Assembly: GCF_937919355.1 (NCBI RefSeq)
Contig: NZ_CALFSA010000127.1
Span: forward strand, 1 to 19,239
Reading direction: 5' to 3'
DNA from: an uncultured Methanofollis sp.
GTDB lineage: Archaea; Halobacteriota; Methanomicrobia; Methanomicrobiales; Methanofollaceae
DNA: 19,239 bases
Below the pieces are notes generated by a model that was not told the origin of the DNA, did not search any database, and saw only the letters and a program-made list of their open reading frames with translations. Positions 7,098-15,000 of this stretch are shown here, piece by piece. Each line of letters opens with the position of its first letter. Within the stretch, counting starts at the first letter, position 1. A program made the translations under genes and the position numbers.

Positions 7098-8741
7098 TCA
7101 CCTCTGCACCGCCCCGATCTCGGCGCCGCCGACGGTTGCGGAGTACCGGGAGAGGATGCCGGAAAGGGATTTTTTCACGGGCGTCCACTCGTAGCGGCGG
7201 GACTTCAGGGTCTCCTCGTCGACGAGGAGGTCGAGGCGGCGGTTGTGGAGGTCGATCGCGATCCTGTCCCCCTCCCTGACGAGGGCGATCGGTCCGCCTG
7301 CGGCGGCCTCGGGGGCGACATGCCCGATGCACGGCCCCCGTGTCCCGCCGGAGAACCGGCCGTCGGTGACGAGGGCGACCCGCCTGTAGCCGAAGCCGAC
7401 GAGGGCCGCGGTCGGCGAGAGCATCTCTGGCATGCCAGGTCCGCCCCGCGGCCCCTCGTACCTGATGACGACGACGTCGCCCTCCCTGATCTTCTGGCCG
7501 AGGATCGCCTTCATGGCGGCGTCCTCACCGTCGAAGACCCTGGCCGGGCCGGTGTGCCGCCACATCGCGTCGTCCACTGCGGCCGCCTTGACGACGGCGC
7601 CGGAGGGGGCGAGGCTGCCGTGCAGGACCTTCAGCCCGCCTGCGGCGTGGACCGGGTGTTCGGTCGGCCTGATCACGGAGGTGTCGAGGACCGCGGCCGC
7701 GGCCGCGATCGACCGTATCGACCTGCCCGACACAGTCGGCGCCTCTTCGAGGTGCTCCATGATTGCGTGGAGGACGGCCGGGATCCCCCCGGCACGATGG
7801 AGGGCGACCATGGAGTGGGGGCCGCCCGGTTGCATGTGGCTGATATGCGGCACGGCGTCGGAGATCGCGTTGAAGTCGGCGAGGGTGAGGGGCACCCCGG
7901 CCTCTGCGGCGATCGCCATCAGGTGGAGGACGGTGTTCGTCGACCCGCCGAGGGCCATGTCCACCCTGACGGCGTTCCGCAGGCTTTCGAGGGTGATGAT
8001 CCTCCTCGACGTGACCCCCTCCTTTACCAGGCGCACGGCCACCTCCCCGCTCTCCCGTGCGACCCTGAGTTTTGCGGCGTCCACGGCAGGTATGGCGGCG
8101 CAACCGGGGAGGGACATGCCCATTGCCTCGGTCATGCACGCCATGGTGTTCGCCGTGTACAGCCCCTGGCAACTCCCGCACCCCGGCATGGCGGCGCACT
8201 CCAGGCCGTGGAGTTCGTCCTCGCCCATCGTGCCCGCGGCGACCTTCCCGACGGCCTCGAAGACGTCGGTGAGGGTGAGGTCCCGGCCGCCGAGACTGCC
8301 CGGCAGCATCGGCCCGCCGGTGACCATGATGGCCGGGATGTCCAGGCGTGCCGCCGCCATCAGCATGCCCGGCACGATCTTGTCGCAGGTGCCGACGCAG
8401 ACCAGACCGTCGAAACGGTGGGCCTGGACCATCACCTCGATGGAGTCGGCGATGTTCTCCCGCGACGGCAGGGAGTAGCGCATCCCCTCATGGCCCATCG
8501 CGATCCCGTCGCAGACCCCGATGACCCCGAACTCGAAGGGGACACCGCCCGCCGCGGCGATCCCCTCTTTCACCCTCTCGCTGATCGACCGGAGGTGCAT
8601 GTGGCCGGGCACGACGGTGTTGTAGGCATTGGCGATGCCGATGAAGGGGAGGTCCATCTCCCTGTCCGTGACCCCGAGCGCCCGCAGGAGGGCGCGGTTC
8701 GGGGCCCTCGGGTATCCTTTCTTGACGAGATCGCTCCTCAT
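7098..8741 (-). CDS. ilvD: Dihydroxy-acid dehydratase
   Basis: IlvD dehydrates 2,3-dihydroxy-isovalerate and 2,3-dihydroxy-methylvalerate to the 2-oxo acids leading to valine, leucine and isoleucine. In the 547-residue form the Fe-S ligand candidates are C119 in GTCDKIVPGM and C191 in CGSCQGLYTANTM. GGSTNTVLHL and, near the C-terminus, DGRFSGGTRG and GHVAPEAA are also present. The third ligand position reads VPGH (residues 44-47), as in the oxygen-sensitive [4Fe-4S] E. coli enzyme, rather than the PCN of [2Fe-2S] plant and mycobacterial types, which fits an anaerobe. The start at 8741 (MRSDLVKKGY) matches archaeal homologues and has a TATA-like box about 28 bases upstream. An ATG at 8765 would add eight residues. 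It is not linked to other ilv genes here. Confidence 0.95.
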   Translation of the reverse strand: MRSDLVKKGYPRAPNRALLRALGVTDREMDLPFIGIANAYNTVVPGHMHLRSISERVKEGIAAAGGVPFEFGVIGVCDGIAMGHEGMRYSLPSRENIADSIEVMVQAHRFDGLVCVGTCDKIVPGMLMAAARLDIPAIMVTGGPMLPGSLGGRDLTLTDVFEAVGKVAAGTMGEDELHGLECAAMPGCGSCQGLYTANTMACMTEAMGMSLPGCAAIPAVDAAKLRVARESGEVAVRLVKEGVTSRRIITLESLRNAVRVDMALGGSTNTVLHLMAIAAEAGVPLTLADFNAISDAVPHISHMQPGGPHSMVALHRAGGIPAVLHAIMEHLEEAPTVSGRSIRSIAAAAAVLDTSVIRPTEHPVHAAGGLKVLHGSLAPSGAVVKAAAVDDAMWRHTGPARVFDGEDAAMKAILGQKIREGDVVVIRYEGPRGGPGMPEMLSPTAALVGFGYRRVALVTDGRFSGGTRGPCIGHVAPEAAAGGPIALVREGDRIAIDLHNRRLDLLVDEETLKSRRYEWTPVKKSLSGILSRYSATVGGAEIGAVQR

Positions 8742-8765
8742 GGTTCTCACAGAGAGACTGTCCAT

Positions 8766-8776
8766 GAGTATATCAA
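8766..8776 (-). promoter_or_regulatory. Candidate ilvD promoter (TATA box)
   Basis: TTGATATACTC on the minus strand is centred about 28 bases before ATG 8741, the spacing expected if transcription begins at or next to the start codon. A second TATA-like GAGTATAGAGG (8819-8809) would give a longer leader. No good Shine-Dalgarno precedes either possible start. Confidence 0.4.
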
Positions 8777-8922
8777 CTCTCTCATTTGTGGAAGTTCCTG
8801 ACCCTGGCCTCTATACTCGCCGATCTCAGGGAGAGAGACACAAATCCTCCGTTTTTGCCCGCCATCTCTTTACCCCCCCTGAAAACTGCCCCTCTCCTAA
8901 ACTGATTTCGGAGGGTTCAATT

Positions 8923-8966
8923 ACTGCCAAAGAGATTTTTAATCTCGGCAGTGTTCCTGCCGGGAG
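8923..8966 (+). promoter_or_regulatory. Carbonic anhydrase promoter with nested inverted repeats and Shine-Dalgarno
   Basis: A dyad spans 8923-8952: ACTGCC (8923-8928), AAA, GAGATT (8932-8937), TTT, AATCTC (8941-8946), GGCAGT (8947-8952). All 12 arm bases pair, with only the AAA unmatched. The TATA-like TTTTTAA (8936-8942) is at its centre. A second hairpin shares its right arm: 8943-8951 can pair with 8957-8965 (nine pairs, one G-T) around the loop TGTTC, covering the Shine-Dalgarno GGGAG (8962-8966), which is six bases from the start codon. The pairing is read directly; regulation is inference. The rest of 8766-8972 holds the ilvD promoter and no gene. Confidence 0.5.
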
Positions 8967-8972
8967 TTAGGT

Positions 8973-9560
8973 ATGATTGACAGGTTTCTTGAAGGAAACA
9001 AAACATTCATCGAGGGTGAGTTCACCGAACACCGGGAATATTACCGCGATCTCGCCACAGGACAGAGCCCCACCGTCCTCTGGATAGGTTGTTCGGACTC
9101 CAGGGTTTCCCCGGACCGGATCACCGGCGCAATGGCCGGAGAGATTTTTGTTCACCGCAACATCGGCAACATCGTCAGGGTCGGCGACTGGAACTTCGCC
9201 ACAATCCTTGAGTACGCCGTCAAACACCTGAAGGTCTCTGACATCGTCGTCTGCGGCCACTCCGACTGCGGCGCAATGAAGGCCCTGGCATCTGACAAAG
9301 AATCGAACGAGGCCTACATTCCCCTGTGGCTCTCGAACGCAATGCAGGCAAGGAAAGATGTTGAAAAAAGGATGCCGAAACCCTCCGACCCCGAGGGCCT
9401 GAAGAAATGGAGACGGATGATCGAAGAAGAGAACGTGAGGCTCCAGATCGAAAACCTCAGGACCTATCCGATCGTGAGGGACGCGGAGAAAGAAGGGAAG
9501 ATTACGGTCCACGGCCTGTACTTCGACCTTGAGACCGGAAAACTGGATCAGATCGCCTGA
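8973..9560 (+). CDS. Beta-class carbonic anhydrase
   Basis: This enzyme interconverts CO2 and bicarbonate with a zinc ion. The 195-residue protein has the beta-class zinc ligands C40, H96 and C99, with the aspartate-arginine pair D42/R44 in GCSDSRVSP (39-47) and CGHSDCGAM (94-102). HRNIGNIV (61-68), typical of the family, is also present. There is no signal peptide, so it is cytoplasmic. The start is fixed by GGGAG at 8962-8966. In a methanogen it may supply CO2 or bicarbonate for methanogenesis, acetyl-CoA synthesis or carboxylations. Bicarbonate is also a substrate of the nearby CarAB, but it is not in the same transcription unit. The 3' end overlaps the convergent small gene by 13 bases. 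Confidence 0.95.
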   Translation: MIDRFLEGNKTFIEGEFTEHREYYRDLATGQSPTVLWIGCSDSRVSPDRITGAMAGEIFVHRNIGNIVRVGDWNFATILEYAVKHLKVSDIVVCGHSDCGAMKALASDKESNEAYIPLWLSNAMQARKDVEKRMPKPSDPEGLKKWRRMIEEENVRLQIENLRTYPIVRDAEKEGKITVHGLYFDLETGKLDQIA

Positions 9561-9898
9561 CCGAGGGCGGAATCTATCTCTATTTTTATCTGCGGCAGCG
9601 AGATGCGGCCGATCGGAGTGACCTTCCCGTTCACCAGGATGATCGGGATAGGGGGCTGGTGCTCCTCGACAATCTTTTGCACGTACTCGGGGACGCCGTC
9701 GTCAAGGAGAGTGAGAGTCACGTCTACTTTCTCGCCGTACTCCGCCGAAAGAGCCTTTTTCAGGGCCTCGGTCGCGTCCACGAGTTTCCCGGAGAGATAG
9801 CACTTTGTGAGGCCGCAGGAGCGCTCCTCATTGCAGGGGAAAGGGCTGCACTCCCCGTACGAAAACCCGATGACCTCGATGTGGGCATGGTCTGCCAT
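9548..9898 (-). CDS. Small thioredoxin-fold-like protein with four cysteines, function unknown
   Basis: This 116-residue cytoplasmic protein has a pattern suggesting a thioredoxin-like fold: a first strand HIEVIGFSYG (6-15), a cysteine cluster after it, a helix near 41-54, a strand VDVTLTLLD (58-66), a helix near 70-80, and PPIPIILVNGKVTPIG (82-97), where a proline before a strand recalls the cis-proline loop. The cysteines are C17, C22, C28 and C33 (spacing X4, X5, X4), unlike the CXXC of true thioredoxins. The fold somewhat resembles small DUF1462/YuzD proteins; this is a suggestion without a search. No Shine-Dalgarno is seen before ATG 9898. It lies 63 bases downstream of the flavoprotein gene on the same strand, so co-transcription and a redox partnership are plausible. 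Confidence 0.7.
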   Translation of the reverse strand: MADHAHIEVIGFSYGECSPFPCNEERSCGLTKCYLSGKLVDATEALKKALSAEYGEKVDVTLTLLDDGVPEYVQKIVEEHQPPIPIILVNGKVTPIGRISLPQIKIEIDSALGQAI

Positions 9899-9909
9899 GC
9901 CATCAATGT

Positions 9910-9930
9910 TTGGCCCGGGCCAATATGAGC
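9910..9930 (-). promoter_or_regulatory. Perfect 14-base palindrome with adjoining TATA-like box
   Basis: TTGGCCCGGGCCAA (9910-9923) is a perfect palindrome in the 63-base spacer before the small thioredoxin-like gene. Next to it, on the minus strand, CTCATATTGG (9929-9920) could be a TATA box about 27 bases before ATG 9898. The palindrome overlaps the box's downstream edge, as an operator might. With no unpaired loop it is a weak terminator candidate. Regulatory function is inferred. Confidence 0.35.
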
Positions 9931-9961
9931 ATTTGTTCCGTGCCAGAGACGGCGGTCGGGG

Positions 9962-10849
9962 TCAGTCCGCCACTCTGGAAATCAGGGCCCGCAACTCCGC
10001 GCGCACGCCCTCCTCCTTCCCGGCCACAGTCCTGATATCGTTCACCGCGTCTGCCCCGTCGACGAGCACCTCGCCGAGCATCTCCGCACCGATAAGCCGG
10101 AAGAAAGACCCTGCCACCCTGCTGACGCAGACGAAGTTCTCCGCACCCACCTGGCCGGAGACGGCGCAGAGGATGCCCGCCTGTCGCCCGGACTCACCCC
10201 CTGTCAACAGGCGCCGAGCGCGGTACGCCTGACACCGGTCGATCACCGCCTTCAGCGCGGCCGGGACGGTTTCAGCGTATACCGGGGTGCAGACGATGAC
10301 AAGGCCCACCGCCGCGAGGGTGCGGTATATCGCGACCATATCGTCGTCGATCACGCATCTCCCGGCATTATAGCACCGGAAGCAACCGGTGCATTCTTCG
10401 ATGCGCATCTCCGCAGGACAGAGAGTCTCGCACCGCAACCCCGCGTCCCGGCAGGCATCGGTCGTCCACCCGGCAAGGATGGCCGAGTTCCCGTGCTGTC
10501 TCGGGCTCCCCTGGAGGACCACCGCCGTCGATGGTGCGCGGAGAGGGAGAGGCCCGACCGCAGGTTCGGGCGGGTGGAGGACGAAGGCCTCGGGACGGTC
10601 GGGCAGTTCCTGCCTGAGACGGTGGAAGGCGGTGAGCGCAACACTCTCGGCGGTCTGCGAGGTGCCGGGCGGGTATTCGTAGGTGTTGGTGCGGTAGGTA
10701 TAGAGGACGTCCTCCCCTCTCCTGAACTCAAGGGTGTACCTGACCATACCGGGATATGCCGCCGAGAGATCCTCTCCCTTCAGGACGAGCAAACCCGGCC
10801 TCCCGTCCACGACAACCTCGACCGAACGGAGGATCCATGCGCCGTGCAT
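9962..10849 (-). CDS. Iron-sulfur flavoprotein (Isf-like, NADPH-dependent FMN reductase family) with N-terminal extension
   Basis: Residues about 107-295 form a flavodoxin-like domain: strand AVVLQ, the FMN phosphate loop GSPRQHGNS (114-122), and VIVCTPVYAETVPAALKAVIDR (184-205), whose CTPVYAETVP contacts flavin in this family. The cysteines C153, C156, C159 and C165 have the C-X2-C-X2-C-X5-C spacing of the compact [4Fe-4S] motif known from Methanosarcina Isf. Residues 1 to about 100 are an added, mostly beta-strand domain that I cannot identify. Isf proteins transfer electrons and reduce flavin, oxygen or peroxide species; the substrate here is unknown. The minus-strand TATA box CATATATAGG lies about 37 bases before ATG 10849. 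The small thioredoxin-like gene follows downstream on the same strand. Confidence 0.88.
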   Translation of the reverse strand: MHGAWILRSVEVVVDGRPGLLVLKGEDLSAAYPGMVRYTLEFRRGEDVLYTYRTNTYEYPPGTSQTAESVALTAFHRLRQELPDRPEAFVLHPPEPAVGPLPLRAPSTAVVLQGSPRQHGNSAILAGWTTDACRDAGLRCETLCPAEMRIEECTGCFRCYNAGRCVIDDDMVAIYRTLAAVGLVIVCTPVYAETVPAALKAVIDRCQAYRARRLLTGGESGRQAGILCAVSGQVGAENFVCVSRVAGSFFRLIGAEMLGEVLVDGADAVNDIRTVAGKEEGVRAELRALISRVAD

Positions 10850-10880
10850 CTGTTACCCCGGCTGAGGAAAAGAACATGGC

Positions 10881-10922
10881 CCTATATATGCCTTGCCCGG
10901 CGGGTCACTAGCGTTAATAAGG
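10881..10922. promoter_or_regulatory. Divergent promoters of the flavoprotein gene (minus) and carAB (plus)
   Basis: CCTATATATG (10881-10890) reads as a TATA box on both strands. On the minus strand it fits the flavoprotein gene with a leader of about ten bases. On the plus strand GTTAATAAGG (10913-10922) is better placed for carA, giving a start about 5-8 bases before ATG 10950. No Shine-Dalgarno is seen before carA, so a near-leaderless mRNA is likely. Confidence 0.45.
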
Positions 10923-10949
10923 TACGTGGCGCATTAAATATGGTAATTC

Positions 10950-12005
10950 ATGAAGGCGGTTCTGGGTCTTGAAGACGGCGAATTTGTTGTAGGGGAGGGA
11001 TTTGGTGTAGAAGGGTCCTGTTCCGGGGAATTGGTCTTTACCACCCAGATGACGGGGTATATGGAGGCACTGACTGACCCGAGTTATCAGGGACAGATCC
11101 TCATGTTCACCTTCCCGCTCATAGGGAATTATGGTGTAGACCACCATAATTTCCAGAGTCCAACAGTGCATTCTCTCGGGTGTGTCACCCGTGAAGTCTG
11201 CACGCATCCAACTGTAAAACCATCACTCATCGACTTTTTTGAACAAAATGGCTTGTATGGTATCACCGGCGTCGACACCAGGCGCCTCACCATCAAGACA
11301 AGGGAGCACGGCACCATGCGTGCAGCCCTCATCGTCGGGAGCGACGACGGCGAGGAGGCGGTGAAGATGGCCCGCACGGCCCCCGACATCGCGGCGCAGG
11401 ACCTCTTCCCGCAGGTCTCCTGTAAGGAGCCGTTCCACATCCCCGGTCCGGGGAAGAGGATTGCGGTCATCGACCTCGGGATCAAGAAGAACATCGCGGT
11501 CAGCCTGCAGAAACGCGGCGCCGACCTCTATGTCTACCCGTACAACGCCACACCGGCCGAGATCGACAGGTGCGACCCCGAGGCGATCTTCATCACCAAC
11601 GGCCCCGGCGACCCGAAACAGGCGAAAGACGCCATCGCCGCGGTGAAACACTACCTCGGCGAACTCCCGGTCTTCGGGATCTGCATGGGCAACCAGGTCA
11701 CGGCGCTTGCCCTCGGTGCAGAGACCTACAAGATGAAGTTCGGTCACCGCGGCTCCAACCAGCCGGTCAGGCACATGAACGGTTCAATCTACATCACCAC
11801 ACAGAACCACGGCTTTGCCGTGGACGGCGACACCCTGCCCGAAGGCTGCCGGATCGCCTATGAGAACGTGAACGACGGCACCCTCGAGGGCTTCCGCGAC
11901 GATGACCTCGACGTGCTCTGCGTCCAGTTCCACCCCGAGGCCCATGGCGGCCCGCACGATACGGAGCGTCCCATCTTTGACTTAATGTACAGGAGGATTG
12001 CCTGA
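10950..12005 (+). CDS. carA: Carbamoyl-phosphate synthase small subunit (glutaminase)
   Basis: CarA hydrolyses glutamine and channels ammonia to CarB. The 351-residue protein has the CPSase small-chain N-terminal domain (residues 1 to about 150; GYMEALTDPSYQGQIL at 37-52) and a class I glutamine amidotransferase domain with nucleophile C245 in FGICMGNQ, and H328 and E330 in VQFHPEAHGG. The residue after GICMG is N248 where many bacterial enzymes have histidine. MKFGHRGSNQPV (262-273) is intact. Hand counting gives about 49% GC in 10981-11280 against about 68% in 11341-11520, so the first third of the gene is compositionally unlike the rest. The stop TGA shares its A with the carB ATG. Confidence 0.97.
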   Translation: MKAVLGLEDGEFVVGEGFGVEGSCSGELVFTTQMTGYMEALTDPSYQGQILMFTFPLIGNYGVDHHNFQSPTVHSLGCVTREVCTHPTVKPSLIDFFEQNGLYGITGVDTRRLTIKTREHGTMRAALIVGSDDGEEAVKMARTAPDIAAQDLFPQVSCKEPFHIPGPGKRIAVIDLGIKKNIAVSLQKRGADLYVYPYNATPAEIDRCDPEAIFITNGPGDPKQAKDAIAAVKHYLGELPVFGICMGNQVTALALGAETYKMKFGHRGSNQPVRHMNGSIYITTQNHGFAVDGDTLPEGCRIAYENVNDGTLEGFRDDDLDVLCVQFHPEAHGGPHDTERPIFDLMYRRIA

Positions 12006-15000
12006 TGCCGAAGAATCCGAAGATTAAAAAGGCCCTGATCATCGGGTCAGGGCCCATCCAGATCGGACAGGCCGCCGAGTTCGACTTCTCGGGCTCGCAG
12101 GCCTGCCGCGCCCTGCGCGAGGAGGGCGTCAAGGTGGTCCTGGTCAACTCCAACCCCGCAACGATCCAGACCGACCCGGAGATGGCTGAGCGGGTCTATA
12201 TCGAACCACTCAAGGCTGAGATCATCGCAAAGATCATCAAGAAGGAGAAGCCCGACGGGATCCTCTCGGGTATGGGCGGCCAGACAGGTCTCAACCTCAC
12301 CGCCGAACTCGCCGAGATGGGCGCCCTTGACGGCGTCGAGATCCTGGGCACGCCCCTTGAAGCGATCTACCACGGCGAGGACAGGGAGAAGTTCAAGGAA
12401 CTCATGAACGAGATCGGCGAACCGGTGCCAAAGAGCATCATCCTCGAACACATCGAGGACCTCGATGCGGCCCTTGCCGAGGTCGGCCTCCCCGCCATCA
12501 TCAGGCCAGCTTACACCCTCGGCGGTGCGGGCGGCGGCATCGCCCACACCCCCGAGGAAATGCGGCGGATCGTGGAAGTCGGCCTCGCCCGTTCCCGCAT
12601 CCACCAGGTGCTCATCGAAGAGTCGGTGATGGGCTGGAAGGAGATCGAGTTCGAGGTGATGCGCGACGCCGCCGACACCTGCGTCATCATCTGCGGCATG
12701 GAGAACGTCGACCCGATGGGCGTCCATACAGGGGAAAGCGTCGTCGTGGCCCCGATCCTCACCCTGCGCGACGACGAGTTCCAGATGATGCGCTCGGCGG
12801 CGATCAGGATCATCAGGGCCCTCGACGTGCAGGGCGGGTGCAACATCCAGTTCGCCTTCAAGGACGGGGACTACCGGGTCATCGAGGTCAACCCCCGTGT
12901 ATCCCGTTCCTCGGCCCTCGCCTCCAAGGCGACCGGTTACCCGATTGCGCGGGTCGCCGCAAAGATCGCCATCGGCCTGCGCCTCGACGAGATCATGAAC
13001 TCTGTCACCGGCATGACGCCGGCCTCCTTTGAGCCCTCTATCGACTACATCGTCGTGAAAGTGCCGCGCTGGCCCTTTGACAAGTTCAAGACCGCCGACC
13101 GCACCCTCACCACGGCGATGAAGAGCACCGGCGAGGTCATGGCCATCGGCAGGACAGTCGAAGAGGCCTTCAAGAAAGCCCTCCGCTCTCTCGACACCGA
13201 TATGCGGGAGCACACAAACCCGAACGAGATCAAGATGATCCTGACAAGCCCGACCGACGAGCGCTTTGCCTGCCTTTTCGACGCTTTCAAGCAGGGAATG
13301 ACCGTCGGCGAGATCGCGGCGATGACGAAGATCGCACCCTTCTTCCTGGAAAAGATCGAGCACCTCGTCAGGATCGAGAAGAAACTGAAGGAGAACTTTG
13401 AGGAAGGCGACCTCAGGACGGCGAAGAGGTTCGGCTTCTCGAACACGGAGATCGCCGGACTCACCGGCATGCCCGTGGACGAGGTCGAGAAGAAGGCCGG
13501 CAAACCGACCTACAAGATGGTCGACACCTGCGCCGCCGAGTTCCCGGCAAAGACACCGTACCTCTACTCCACCTGGGAAGAGGAGACCGAGGACGTCCAT
13601 GACCCCCGCAAGAAGGTGCTCATCCTCGGTTCCGGCCCGATCAGGATCGGGCAGGGGATCGAGTTCGACTACTGCACCGTCCACGCGGTCCAGGCAGTCA
13701 GGGAAGAGGGCGTCGCCGTCCATATCATCAACAACAACCCCGAGACTGTCTCCACCGACTTCGACACCTCGGACAGGCTCTTCTTCGAGCCGATGCAGCT
13801 CGAGGACGTCGTCAACGTCCTGGTCAACGACGACTACGACGGCGTGATGGTCCAGTTCGGCGGGCAGAACTCGGTGAACCTGGCCATCCCCCTCGAACAG
13901 GAGATCAAAAAGCGCGGTCTCAAGACAAGGATCTTCGGCACATCGCCTGATGCGATGGACATGGCCGAGGACCGCGACCGGTTCAGTGTCCTCCTGGACA
14001 GACTGCAGATCCCCTCTGCGCCGAACGCCTCCGCCCACTCGGAGACAGAGGCGCGGAAGATCGCACAGAAGATCGGTTACCCGGTCCTTGTCCGCCCGAG
14101 TTACGTCCTCGGCGGCAGGGCGATGGAGATCGTCCACGACGAGGTGGAACTCGACAGTTACATGAAGGAAGCGGTCAGGGTCTCCCGGCAGCACCCGGTG
14201 CTCATCGACCGCTTCCTCCAGGACGCCTACGAACTCGACGTCGACGCCGTCTGTGACGGCGACGAGGTGCTCATCGGCGGTGTGATGGAGCATATCGAGG
14301 AGGCGGGCGTCCACTCCGGCGACTCGGCCTGCGTCATCCCGACCCAGTCCCTCTCAAAGTCGGTCGTCGACCGCGTGAAGGACTACACCCGGCGGATCGC
14401 CCTGGAGATGGGGGTCGTCGGCCTGATCAACATCCAGCTCGCGGTGAAGGACGATGTCGTCTATGTGCTGGAGGCGAACCCCCGGGCAAGCAGGACCGTG
14501 CCCTTCGTTTCGAAGGCGACAGGCACCCCGCTCGCCAAGATCGCCGCAAAGGTGATGATGGGCAGGAAACTGCACGACCTCGGCTACCATGAGAAGACCA
14601 TCTCCCATGTCGCCGTCAAGGAAGTGCTCCTCCCCTTCAACAAACTGCCGGGCGTCGACACCGTCCTCGGCCCCGAGATGAAGAGCACCGGCGAGGTCAT
14701 GGGCATCGACTACGACTTCGGCCGGGCCTACTACAAGGCCTGCCTTGCCGCGGACAACGACCTGCCCCTCAGGGGCAATGTCTTCATCTCGGTGCCCGAC
14801 GACCAGAAGGTGGCGCTCGTCCCGATCGCAAAGAAACTCTCCGACCTCGGTCTCGTCCTGTACGGCACCGGCGGCACGGCCGAGTACCTCATCCAGTCGG
14901 GCGTCGACGTGAAGATGGTGAGGAAGGTCCAGGAAGGGTCGCCCAATGTCATCGACATGATGCGGAAAGGGGAGATCAGCCTGATCATCAACACCCCGGC

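Noticed and set aside
7690..7710. GCGGCC tandem triplet run
   Set aside because: It encodes an alanine run within IlvD, so it is ordinary GC-rich coding sequence and not a regulatory or mobile repeat.
6939..8801. 620-codon plus-strand frame opposite ilvD
   Set aside because: Antisense shadow without family features. IlvD motifs on the minus strand are complete.
8764..8970. Plus-strand 68-codon frame in the ilvD/carbonic anhydrase gap
   Set aside because: It covers the promoters of both genes, shows no Shine-Dalgarno, and its product looks like translated non-coding sequence.
12047..14314. 755-codon minus-strand frame inside carB
   Set aside because: Long antisense frame caused by GC-rich codon use. 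It is rich in D, V, H, L and G with no recognisable domain, while carB is certain.
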